Assembly: GCF_905404315.1 (NCBI RefSeq)
Contig: NC_066265.1
Coordinates: 10,959,501-11,023,500, forward strand
Source of the DNA: Leptidea sinapis
Taxonomy: Eukaryota; Arthropoda; Insecta; Lepidoptera; Pieridae
Reading direction: 5' to 3'
DNA: 64,000 nt
The notes below the pieces were generated by a model that was given only the letters and a program-made list of their open reading frames with translations, searched no databases and was not told the DNA's origin. This document shows positions 23,701-34,011 of the stretch, in pieces. Within the stretch, counting starts at the first letter, position 1, and every line of letters begins with the position of its first letter. The translations under genes and the position numbers were made by a program.

Positions 23701-26700
23701 CGACACCTTCAGGTTACCATCGCCACCATTCTCTGAAAAATACGCACAGGGTTAGATATAATAAAAAGTACTAAAAGTGACTTATTTTGGAGTTCTTAAG
23801 ATAGATTCATTTAGAATTCTTAATGATATTACTTAAATCACTGGTGTGCTCCTTTGGAGTGTACAAATGATACAATGGGTTTTTGATTACTAAAATAAGA
23901 AATAACATAAATCATGTTCATAAACAAATAATTGTTAAAATAAATATTATTACGTACCAATAATAAATAATAAGTTAATAATGACAATTATTACGTATTA
24001 TTTGAATTTAATAAACACGGCGACACAACAGCGCAGAGCAGCTTACTGTATGCTGTATAGATACACTCGGGTACACTCGGTGGTGCCGAGTTCACCCGAT
24101 CGAACCTTTCACCTCAGTGCTTGACGGATCAGCCTAACCTACTAAGTACTTACGGAAAATGTGTATGCGGTGCGCCAAAAGAAGGTTTCACTTCAAAAAA
24201 AATTATAAATATAGTTTCGAAAAAGAAGAAATGGCGTAAGAAACTCTCCCATAATAATTAGAATTTGCGCTCTTTCAAAATTAACTAAATTTTAATAAAA
24301 CATTGCTGAAAAATTACTGAACCGACAATAAAATGATATGATAAACTAAAGAAAAGGCAATGCGTACCGAAAGGTTCATGGCGGTTATCAAGCAGTTTAT
24401 CGCTGCAGTGGGGGGGTCGTACAGCAGCCAGCGAGGCTGGTGTTAGAGCCGCAACTGCTGCTGCCGTCTTCTCCACATCTCCCCAGCCACCGTCCGCTTC
24501 CTGTCGCTCCAGGAGCCACTTCCTGGCTGCTGGGAGACTCCAGTGCTGGTGAGCTCCTGGACCACTGTCAGAATCTTCAAGAGCCTAAATATAATAAAGG
24601 TATTGATACGTGTCCATCGTTTCGCATTGCTATGGTTAGCTTTCAAACTTAAATTGATCATCCTTAGATAATTTATTTTAGATTGAGTCTCTTGCTGTTA
24701 GAGCACCGATAAATGCAGGCCAGGAATATTCGTTTAGTGCGTGTGAGAAGCTACGTCTTACACTCGCAATTTGTATGACACTTTCTGTTCGTGTGCGTGA
24801 ATTACTCAAAATCACTGACCTCTAATATATACCACTAGAATGGCGGTTGTAAAAGTGCTTTTGAGCCTGTTTGATATTCGCCATTTTGGCGCTGTTGGCC
24901 ATGTAGCGGGAGTCTGCGGTATTAAAACTAGTGATGACAACCTCAGCAAGCATCGATATATGGTGGGAAACTAATACAAAATATTTTATAAATATTAAAA
25001 ATTAAATATTATATACAAAAAAAATTAGTACTAACGTTGATTCTTGAAGTATAAATAACACGGAAAACGAACGAAATAAATTTAAAATCCAAAAATACTT
25101 CAGAGTATTGTACGTTCCTTTGCAGCCATTTGTATTATACGTCAAAATTAGTTCTCTGGACGCTCGCGAATGGCGCTTCAAATAGGCACAAAATTTGGTG
25201 TCAAACATACGGAACAGCCTGTCCAGTGGTATTTATACAAGTCAGTGCTCAAAATAGAGGTTAGTTCTAAAGTCTTTTTTTTCGACGTTTTCACAGCTGT
25301 CATAGTCATCTTAAAAATGTTCTCTAACGGCTTTAGAACTGGCCAGTTAGAAACATTGCTAATTAAATGTTTTTTGAATTTCAATTTTAGAACTCTTTGG
25401 TAACCTAATGTAATTAATATATTGCATTCATTTGTTTTATGAATTGGCGGCAAATCTAAAACTCTTGTTACACGTGAAAATGAACCTAACGCGAGAAAAT
25501 TTTCTGTCAATGATTTATTATGACTTTCGTTGTGGGCTTACTCAACAAAAAAAGCTATGATAGGCTGCGATTAGCATTTCTTAATCAAGCTCCATCTCGT
25601 GCCACTATGTAAAATTGGCTTAACGAGTTTAAGCGTGGTAGTAGCAATCTCAATGATGATCCGCGTGAGTGACGTCCTTTAACAGTGACTACTGAAGATA
25701 ACAGTGTTGTGCGACGCATGATAGAGGAAGTGACCTATCAGCAGATAGGGACAAGCCTAGGCATTGAGTCAAGTTATTTTTTGAACATTTAGGCGTCAGG
25801 AAGCTTTGTATTTTTTTTTTCATTGTTAATTCGAAAAAAAATAAAAGTACTGGCAACTTTCTACATTAAGCCGTTTTTCATTTTCATAACAATTTCAGTG
25901 TTACCTAGGTATCATACGTAACCTGTATGGCAAGTGCTGTTGTGGTGAGGGAACCGAAGCTGCCGTCAGGGTGCTGTTGCCGCGCGAGTCCAGCCATTGG
26001 ACGCCGTACGAAGTGGATCAGGCTGCGGTGTCTGTGGTCCTGCACCACGCATCGGAGAGCCAGAATTACCATCGATATTGTGTCTGGAAACGTTCGTTTG
26101 TCGTACAATTCAATAAGGTAAAGAGTCGAAGAAAAGTATTCTTGGTATACATATAATTGTAATCACAACATAATATTATAAAACGAATTCAATTAATTGT
26201 TTAATTGTTGTTAATTTAATTTACTCCAAGTAGCCATAATTAGTATAAATATAGTAGTAATTATTTATTTCTCTTTAATCTCAATTAGTATTGAATAAAC
26301 ACTTTTTCTAAGTACTTAGCATAGTATACCTCAAACTTAACATAGTAAGATGTGGACAGCGTACCTGACTACAATTTTAATAGTCTTACGTGTAATTTCT
26401 GTATATTCCTACTCTGTAAGTTGTAGCAGTTTGCTTTTACTAATAAAATAAATAAAAAATAAAGTCAAATAAAATAAAACACAAAAACTTCTGCACTGAT
26501 TTTCATGCTGTTTTCACCAATGAATAGCATGGTTCTCGAAGGTAAATATTTTTATACATTAACGATATTTGTTGGAGAAATCGGAAAAAATAAACCGACC
26601 TTCAACGAAAACGCTGTCGAGGCCCTTAGAGATGTAACAAAATAATGTATGGTGGAATTTTGTATCTTATATAGGTCTAAAGAATAGTCCGCGATGGCGC

Positions 26701-29700
26701 ATTACTATCTCGATCCTATCATGACATATCCATAAAATACTATATCCATGTTAATACTTTAAAAAATTTGACAATTATCAAGCGATAATGTAAAAGCTGT
26801 TTAAACAAATACGATATTAATCTTTATCATTTTATTACTACAGTTACATTATTATTGAAACCAAAAGGATGGAATTGAAGATTGAAGAATATGACTAAAC
26901 CAAGCTATGGTCGCCTAATATGTTAATAGTTTTATAGACCACAGAGGAAGAACTTTAAGTAGAACGACAGTAGTGAGTATATTGAGATTGGAGAATATTT
27001 ACCTAATGTAGGAAGGAGAATCAAGGGTAAGTAGTAAGATGACAAATGTCGCTTACCCAAGCTATGGTCAGCCGCTGCGTTAGCGATGTCCAACAGTCGT
27101 CTGATGTGGCGACGACGAACGTGGGCTGCTGAGGAGCAAGCAGCCAGGGTCGCGTACGCAAATTCCAGGTCATGAGGAGGCTCTCGGTGTAGCAGAGCAG
27201 CTACCAGGTCGCGGGAGTGGAAAGACCGTGGATCCTTGCACAAGGCACCTAGCGCCAGGGTGTAGGCAGCCAAGCGGGCGAGAGGCGGTGGTGACTCGTG
27301 ATGCCTGAAAGTAACGAGCTGATATGAGGTTCTTTCCTATTCTTCCGGGAATATTTCCGCATGATGTGGGCCTTCAAAAATTTGCGTACGACAGGCTTAC
27401 GATGCCTGAATTTATGAATCAGACCCGAGAAGAACGGATGCAAGAAACTCAGCGATCTTTTTCAGGTTCGCGGCCCCGAGTAAGTAGAATATCGTCCCTA
27501 CTAGCGTTGTATCCTATAGCCGCGCGCTTAACCTGCACGATACAACGCTTGTAGAGAAGATGTTCTAACATCATAATTACAAAAACTAAATTTTAATTAA
27601 AAAAATATAAATCAACAATTTCTAATATTGACAAAAATCATTAGAATTAGAGGACAGATTAGTGTAAATATAAACGAGATTTAAAAATTAGTTTGCCAAA
27701 GAACTTTCATGTGTACTTTGTACGCACGTTATTTTTTTTTATAAAACTTCATAAGAATTAAATTTTAAGGTAAAGTCGGCCAACTCTCGCTGGGTTTAAA
27801 AGGCCTTGAATCCAGAGCGCCTTCACGTAAAATAGACAGTTGAAATCGAGCAGAAAATATCCCCCGAATGACTAACTATTCAAGTAATTGATTCAATATC
27901 AAATTCATTAACAAACAATATTTCAATTCTATCCAATGACATACATTAGTTTCACTTAACCTAATTAAAAACTATGAGTATACAACGCTGTATTAATGAA
28001 TATCATATCAGTTATGCCCTCAATATGTATTCATAGAGAACAACTTGGGAATACAATAGCATGCATGATTATCCCGTAGGAATAATAACTGCAGCGTATA
28101 TTGCCAAGACACAATAGACATTTTGTTGTACGACCAAAGTTTTGTTTCAGCAAATCGCCTTCCCCGATGAGAACAATTTAGGTTAAAAAACAGCTGATGA
28201 AATCGTAGAAATGGGCAGAATAAAGTCATAATAGTTATTGAAATAGCAACAGTACGGCTTTCGCCATGGTCAGTCGGCAGGTGATCTTCTGGTATACCTA
28301 TCACATAGATGGGCGGCGGCTATCGAAAGCAAGGGGTGGCAGTTAGCTAGGATATAGCGAAGGCCTTTGTATGGCACAAGGCGCTTATCTTTCAAACTTC
28401 CATCATTTGGGCTTTCCCGAGAGTTTATGCAAGTGGACCTCTAGCTTGCTCACTGGGTGAAGTGCCGGGAGAAACTTGTGTCTTCTATCGGGTTCTCTCT
28501 TGAGAAGGTCTTCGAATGGGGTAAATTGAACCTTGTCCAATGTAACCCCCAGAAGACTCAAGTTTGCGCGTTTACCACCAAGGAAACCCATTTGTCGTTG
28601 ATTCCATGCCGCTGAATTCCACCTTCGCACGACATGCCACAAATTAGGATATCATCCCATCATCTGGATGTGCGGCAGTCCTCCACAGTGCGTTTTCACG
28701 TAGCTTTTTCCACGTACTACAAAGCTGGAATGAGCTTCCTTGTGCAGTGTTTCCGGGACGATACAACATGGGTACCTTCAAAAAAGCGCGTACACCTTTC
28801 TTAAAGGCCGGCAACGCTCCTGTGATTCCTCTGGTGTTGCAAGGGAATGTGGGAGGCGATGATCACTTAACACCAGGTGACACGGACGCTCGTTTGTCCT
28901 CCTTTTCCATAAAAACAATAATATGCATTGTGTAATTTGCTTTGGGCCTATTGTGTTGACCGTACGCTGACATCTGCAGTTATGTAAATATCGCATTAGA
29001 AATGACTTACTTTGACATCATGAGAAGTATTTCTATTTCCATCTGTTTTGCAGACAGTTGCATCTCAAGTCCTTGCTGCTCAATCTCTTTTCCAGTATTG
29101 TTTGCCAACTGAAATGTTTTGAAAATATTTGGTAACTAATACAATACTGGGCCATTATTAATACTCATAGAAAATATAAAACTAATATCATTGTGAATAT
29201 TATATTAAATGCACATATTAATATACATAATATTGCAACATCCGATGAAGGAGAAGTGTTATAAGTTTCACGTGTGTATATCTGCGTAGTATTGTTATTT
29301 GTCGGTCCCGAAAGATTGGGCCAATTTCGATTAAGTTTTTTTAAAACTGATAATATGGACTTGGTTTCTGGCTGTACTGGGTTTAGGTTTTTTTAATGAA
29401 AAATATTTAGGTCCACTTACCTGTAAAGTTAACATAACATGGTGGGTGTCATTTCCCCAACCCCAGTCAGGTTGGCGATGCTGCTGTAGGTACTGCAGAG
29501 CCTTCTGGATAGCCTGTCCCTCGTTCAGGGTCTCTGTCTCCCAGGTGACTGTGGTGGGGACAACCGCGGTAGTTGATGTTTTGGTTGTTAATGTCGTGGG
29601 ACCTTCGGTTTCTGTGACATTAATTGGTTAATTAACCAACTTAATATATTTATAAAAATTTAATTGGTTTTACAATTGGTTGTAAATCATTGTCATAACA

Positions 29701-30400
29701 GATAGCTTTTGGATGTATATATCGTCGGTATATTGTCAAAGCCGTGATATTACAATTTCAGTAGTGATATTATAATTAAATGGTAGATTGTCAATCGACT
29801 ACATTTCTTACAATTTAACGGCCTGGTTTTAGTGACATTCTAATGTCACGGGTACACTATAATGCTATTTGTAAGAAAATTCGGCAAGTCCAATTGCGCC
29901 AACATTGGTAATTTTTAATAATGTTATAGTTGGAAAATTAATGTAATTGTGTATAAATTAATGTAACTCTATGTAACCTACTCATTTATTAATTTAAAAA
30001 AACTTTTTAATTCTTAACTTTTTTTATTTATCACCAAAAATTAATTATTTAAAGAAATGCAAATGCAAAGGCATGCCCTGCTTATTTGTAAGTAATCACT
30101 ACATTTTGTTCCTACTTTTTAGTTCTACTTTTAATATTTGTGTGTATTATTGTAAGTGATTGTAACTAAACCTAATAATTAAATAAAAAAAATATATTTT
30201 GATAATTTTAACTGGTCATTCTGATTGGTATTATTCTTTTATTTATTTTTTAATATATATGTGACTAAAATATTCATACATATCTCAAATGTGATTATTT
30301 TAGCCTTCTATAAGACTTAACTGTTAATTTTACCTGTTTGGGCAAATACAGCTCCCACAAACACAGCGGTGCAAAGCGTGTACACGATTGTTTTCAACAT
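20752..30400 (-). CDS. Secreted transcobalamin/intrinsic factor-like protein (CG3556-like), 9 coding exons
   Basis: Exons in coding order: 30400-30334, 29611-29421, 29108-29011, 27304-27057, 26083-25923, 24584-24368, 23732-23585, 22787-22576, 20813-20752. All introns are GT-AG and phases match; 1404 nt give 467 residues plus TAA. Residues 1-20 are a signal peptide (FVGAVFA|Q), followed by a Thr-rich linker to about 48. An all-helical repeat region (about 50-320) has PDWGWGND, PDGSFGSLTTTALAIQALE and EADGGWGDVEKTAAAV, as in the alpha6/alpha6 barrel of cobalamin carriers. A C-terminal beta region (about 330-467, DUF4430-like) has FTYTLWLGTNVTENYTLY, GYHYWLLYRLP and EDGEHYLFWYKKL. Four mature cysteines (141, 175, 213, 315) could form two disulfides, and there are several N-glycosylation sequons. 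Length is close to vertebrate transcobalamin. Ligand in insects is unknown; cobalamin binding is inferred from family only. Confidence 0.93.
21604..21960. repeat. Inverted-end and tRNA-like module (family T), copy 4
   Basis: 21604-21652 and 21662-21726 are near-perfect inverted copies of the family end (TTATGTTTTTAAAGTGATAA ... ATTAATACACAAATAA) around a short A-rich loop. The shared spacer follows, then a + strand tRNA-like module (about 21879-21955, B box GGTTCGAATGC). It lies in intron 8 of the cobalamin-binding-like gene. Confidence 0.75.
22236..22507 (+). mobile_element. 3' end of a jockey-type LINE (intron 8)
   Basis: Contains CTTTCTTAATGATACCACAG followed by the 3' UTR (GAGTTTGTTGCTCCCATTCT, TTGACTTTCAATAAGTGATG) and a GAATTT repeat tail at 22490-22507. 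The same 3' end is seen after the reverse transcriptase tails at 53131 and 59745. Only the last 270 bp are present. Confidence 0.75.
23029..23337 (-). repeat. SINE-like repeat family A, copy 6 (intron 7)
   Basis: Near-complete reverse copy within the 797-bp intron between exons 7 and 8 of the cobalamin-binding-like gene. Head GCCTCCCACTGGT ends at 23337. Confidence 0.8.
23461..23568 (-). repeat. SINE-like repeat family A, copy 7 (head only, next to a splice donor)
   Basis: Only the head third of the family is present, reading GCCTCCCACTGGT at its right end. It starts about 15 bp inside the intron from the exon 7 donor (exon 7 begins at 23585 on the lower side). Copies 6 and 7 together make up over half of this intron. 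Confidence 0.7.
24700..25320. repeat. Fragments of repeat family E (intron 5 side)
   Basis: Blocks such as CAGGCCAGGAATATTCGTTT, AGCTACGTCTTACACTCGC, GTGTGCGTGAATTACTC and GAGGTTAGTTCTAAAGTC ... GACGTTTTCACAGCTGTCAT recur, inverted or rearranged, at 33170-33330 and 41640-41780. They span exon-free DNA upstream of exon 6. This is a shared repeat family of unknown type; ends not defined. Confidence 0.5.
25510..25800 (+). pseudogene. Degenerate mariner transposase, N-terminal fragment
   Basis: From ATG at 25510 the sequence reads YYDFRCGLTQQ, then a helix-turn-helix region ending W-NEFKRGSSNLNDDPR, then RPLTVTTEDN and a V-RMIEE-TYQQIG block. This is the DNA-binding half of a mariner transposase. 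It has in-frame stops and frame changes and lacks the catalytic D,D34D domain. It lies in intron 5 of the cobalamin-binding-like gene, on the opposite strand. Confidence 0.75.
26455..26850 (+). repeat. Helitron-like family H2 interior, copy 1 (intron 4)
   Basis: Shares ACTGATTTTCATGCTGTTTT-type sequence, ATACATTAACGATA-TTGTTGGAG, AACGAAAACGCTGTC, AGTCCGCGATGGC and GTAAAAGCTGTTTA-ACGAATACGATATTAATC-like blocks, in the same order, with the more complete copy at 51510-52237. The CTAG end is missing here. Confidence 0.55.
28250..28915 (+). pseudogene. Internally deleted jockey/CR1-group LINE, copy 2 (intron 3)
   Basis: Reads from a reverse transcriptase finger region (YGFRHGQSAGDLLVYLSHRW, then WHKALI-like and GFPESLCKW blocks with frameshifts). 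It jumps to the N-L-Q--PQKTQVCAFTTKE block and then to the 3' end (AEFHLRTT-like, FLPRTTKLWNELP-like). The YADD palm is deleted. It lies in the intron between exons 3 and 4 of the - strand gene. Confidence 0.7.
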
Positions 30401-30406
30401 GGCTTC

Positions 30407-30408
30407 CT
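30407..30408 (-). promoter_or_regulatory. Splice acceptor just upstream of the start codon
   Basis: On the reverse strand CTTGTTTCAG ends six bases before the ATG at 30400, leaving only GAAGCC as 5' UTR in this exon. A non-coding first exon and the promoter should therefore lie to the right of 30410. I could not locate them. Confidence 0.6.
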
Positions 30409-30484
30409 GAAACAAGAGAATTATGTAAATGTTATGCAAAGATATATTTTCTATAAAGGTAGAACAAATAAAAATGTGTATGCA

Positions 30485-30750
30485 CGCAAGAAGTTATACT
30501 TCTTTGGCCTAACAAAGCAAAAATCTTTATAATTATTTATTCCTCGTGCTATTCTACGTTTGTAGAAAGAACAATATTGTAAAAATCTTGCAACGATGGC
30601 TTAGACAATAACGAATGTTGCAAGCGTCAGAAAATTTTAGCAACCAACTTCACCCTGTTACTTTTGTGTTACAGTAATGCGCGCGCATCTTAAAATTTCA
30701 CTCTCATCATTTTTTCATAATGTGCATAAAGAAGTATAACTTCAAAAAGT
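30485..30750. repeat. Short element bounded by GAAGTTATACTTC palindromes
   Basis: GCAAGAAGTTATACTTCTTT at about 30487 and AAAGAAGTATAACTTCAAA at about 30728 are related palindromic motifs about 240 bp apart. Between them lie TGCGCGCGCATCTTAAAATT and a TTGCAACGA/TTGCAAGCG repeat. The arrangement suggests a small MITE in the likely 5' UTR intron. A target duplication is not seen. Confidence 0.4.
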
Positions 30751-31370
30751 TTTCTCTACGTCCAGGTGATGGTGAAGTTATTCGATAATGATTTAGCAGT
30801 TGTAATAAATAAATACTAAACTAAGCACCAAGATAGCCCTAATCTAGTCCATTGTCAGCTAAACTAGAAAAAAAAAAATTGTGTGCGTACAAAGTTAACA
30901 TGTCAGAAGTGAAACCGGCATTGTGCACGAACGTCTAAACTGCATATGAAGTCCTGGTACACGTTGCTAGGATGACACACAATTTCCACCACTATGAAAG
31001 ACATTACAATCACCATATTTATATTCGCCTGGTATCTATGTAGTAATACGTCGTGTGAATAACGTCAGAATATATTAAAGCTACACTCGCGTCATACATA
31101 ATACAATCTCTTCTTCAACTATGATCGCCTGGTACCAAAACACTGTATAATGCTTCCTATCTTCCTATTTTCTCTTCCTTTCTTCTTCCAAGTTAAATCT
31201 TATGAATTTATGTGTCTGTCTCTTTATAGTGTCGCTTTTTCGTTTCACCTAATTTCAAATCACAATGATTCTAAAGAAGTTTTCACTTCAAAAAATAAAA
31301 CATTATTTTGTATTATTATAACTGGGATTTCATGTAATGTAAAATTTTATTACAAAAGAATTTCTAAGGT

Positions 31371-31617
31371 GCACAGGATACCGGCTAGACTATGCAGAGC
31401 GCCGTAGCTAGTAAAATTACTGGGCAAATGAGACTTAACATGTTAACTGCTCGTCACCTTGTGACTTAACATGTTGTTATGTCTCAAGGTGCCGAGCGCA
31501 ATTGTAGTGTCGCTCAGAATTTTTGGGGGTTTTCAAGAATCCTAAGCGGCACTGTATTGTACGGCACTGCAATGGGCAGGGCGTATCAATTACCATTAGC
31601 TGACGACGCTGGACGTT
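31371..31617 (+). repeat. SINE-like repeat family A, copy 8 (rearranged)
   Basis: The head is shortened (GCACAGGATACCGGCTAGAC then directly GAGCGCCGTAGCTAG). An internal ACATGTTAACTGCTCGTCAC segment is duplicated, and the GGCACTG block is doubled. The 3' end is degraded. Confidence 0.7.
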
Positions 31618-32025
31618 ATAAAGCAAAAAAAACAAATAAATTCCTGCATTTAGCGTGATAGTATTAACCTACCATTATGTTGTCCCGGCCTCTAGTATAT
31701 AGTACATATTCATGCAAAATTAGAATTAAATCTATTCAGTAGTTTATGTGTTTTACCCGAATAGACAAATGAACAAGCAGACAAAAATTCTATAAAGTAC
31801 TTTATTGGATTCAAACACACATCAAGTGCATTACTTGTCGTGTTTTCGTTAAGAAAAATAATCATGTTCAGTATAGATGTAATTTGTTATGATTTTATTC
31901 TTTGAATGGGCGGAGGAAAAAGATTGCGGTCTTTTGAAAATAATTTTAATATAAATAATCACAAAAGAAAATACCTAATAATAAGTTAAAGTACTCTGCA
32001 ATTGAGTTATAATATTATATTATTA

Positions 32026-32300
32026 CTAGCTGACCCGACAGACGTTGTTCTTTACATAATAAAAAAAAGTACTGTATTATAGGAATTTGCCAATAATATT
32101 TCAAAACATCAAGAATTATTTCGTTAAAAATGCACCCTGTTGTTATAATGAAATTGTTTCACAGCGGAACTGTCAAACCGTGCGTCACTAAATTCTCTCA
32201 CAGAAAATATGTCCATTCAAAACAAATATTGGATTAAAATTAATTATGGGTCCCAAATCGAAATAAAAACTATCCTATCTCTTACGTTGGACTAGATTGC
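32026..32300 (-). mobile_element. Helitron-like element (family H3), copy 1
   Basis: The reverse strand ends ACAACGTCTGTCGGGTCAGCTAG followed by T, the Helitron 3' end (CTAG, insertion before T). The interior (TTATAATGAAATTGTTTCAC, GGAACTGTCAAACCGTGCGT) matches 62601-62880. The 5' end is not defined. Confidence 0.6.
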
Positions 32301-32314
32301 ACTCCTAGAAGGCT

Positions 32315-32765
32315 CCTATGTAACAAAGCCAATATTTTCAAAATTGTTGCGTCGAAAATTTAACATTTTAACAGGCGCAAACAGTTTAATTGCTTATAAT
32401 CCTCATTATTGATTACTAATCTTAATAAATGTACCAACACAAAAAAGTAAAAGCTATAAGAACAACTTTTATGAGAGCAGTATACTAAACAAATGCATCG
32501 TGCCGAGAAAAAACTTGTTTAACTGCAAACAAAACTGGTAATTCATAATAGCTCTGGAGTGTTAAGTTTAACTAACAGCAAGCATTAGCAACCTATAAGT
32601 AAGACTTAAGGGTATGTGTAACAGGATAAAGTAGTGTTTATAGCTCCAAATGCTATATTTTCGTCACAAAACTTGTCTAAAAACACCTTGTTTGCTTGTT
32701 TTCTGCTTACTCTTCGCCTTAACATCCGCCCATTAGATTAGGAGTCCATCGCGGACAAACAACGT
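32315..32765. repeat. Repeat family D, copy 1 (inverted relative to 41165-41600)
   Basis: About 450 bp that matches, in reverse complement, 41165-41600. Landmarks: AAGCCAATATTTTCAAAATT, AAAAGTAAAAGCTATAAGAA, AGCAAGCATTAGCAACCTAT, AAACACCTTGTTTGCTTGTT, TCTTCGCCTTAAC. No coding frame; superfamily unknown. Confidence 0.65.
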
Positions 32766-33169
32766 GACACGTAATTTATATATATTAAGATGATAGTTAT
32801 TTATTGGTAAATTCAATTAAAATTTGTGAAATTAAATTGTAATTCAGAATTAAAGTATTTGAATTTAAGAACCTAAACAATCTTCATATGTGCTCTCAAC
32901 TCCGTAATATCCGTAAACAACATACGATATTCGAAAGCAGTATTTCTTTCACGATCGATTAGTGTTCACGTTTTCCCGGAGATGCGAACGTTTCTGTAAC
33001 GAAGCATAGATAACTCATTGATAAATTATATTTCTTTGTTTTTGTAAAACTTCTCAAGAAATCAGTCTCGACTGTACAGTCGAGAGTAATAATTGAAAAA
33101 TGTATACTTACGCGATCCGCGCAAAGTTCGCTTTTTACACTGCATGCGTCAATAACATTACACGTTTAG

Positions 33170-33330
33170 ATAGACTATGGCAGCTGTGAAAACGTCGAAA
33201 AAAATTGAGCTTAGAACTAACCTCTCTTTTGAGTAATTCACGCACACTAACACAAAGTGTCACACAAAGCGCGAGTGTAAGATGTAGTTTGTCACGCACA
33301 CAAAACCAATATTCCTGGCCTGTTTTTGTG
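33170..33330 (+). repeat. Repeat family E, copy 2
   Basis: Contains GCAGCTGTGAAAACGTCG, AGAACTAACCTCTCTTTTGA, TAATTCACGCACACTAACAC, GCGCGAGTGTAAGATGTAG and AATATTCCTGGCCTG. The same blocks occur at 24700-25320 and 41640-41780. Confidence 0.5.
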
Positions 33331-34011
33331 TACAACTTAAGTTGAAATGTTACCAATGGATTTAGGCTGTATATTATGTGGCTAAACAGATACATATAAC
33401 ATAAAGAGCGCGATTAAATTTAGTGTACCTAAGTGTAGAGAAATGTTGACTTTATACAAATTTTCTTCAGGAAAATTCTAATAGATACCGTTAGCACTCA
33501 ATCATACCAGAGCTCGGGAATCATGAAAAACGTAGGTATTTATCACGTCCCATCCCTCCAGGACGCAACGAACCATGTGTGATATTTGACACGTGATTGA
33601 TGGAGCTCCTTAATCTCACGGCTACCCTAGTACTTTTAAAATTTTGAATTCAAGTTTTATATCAAAAATAATTATCACACACAATATTCCTAAATTTGAT
33701 AGCAAATGGCCAGGTTTGCCTGGATTTTTCCCCACAAACCATTTGTGTTAGTTTTAAGCATAATATCCCTCAACACGTAGATAGGGTTGTTGAAATGAGT
33801 TTCCGAGACCTACATATAAGGTTTAATTGTAAATTGCTATAGTAGATTAAAAGTAATTTTGTGCATATTTTAATAGTAAATACAGAAAATTGAAATTTGA
33901 TTTTTTTTTATCACAATATATATTGCCACTATGTTTAAGGTGACTACTACAGTACTACAGACGACGGTGGTATCACTGGGGACATGGTGATCTCTGTGGA
34001 GAGTCTACTGC

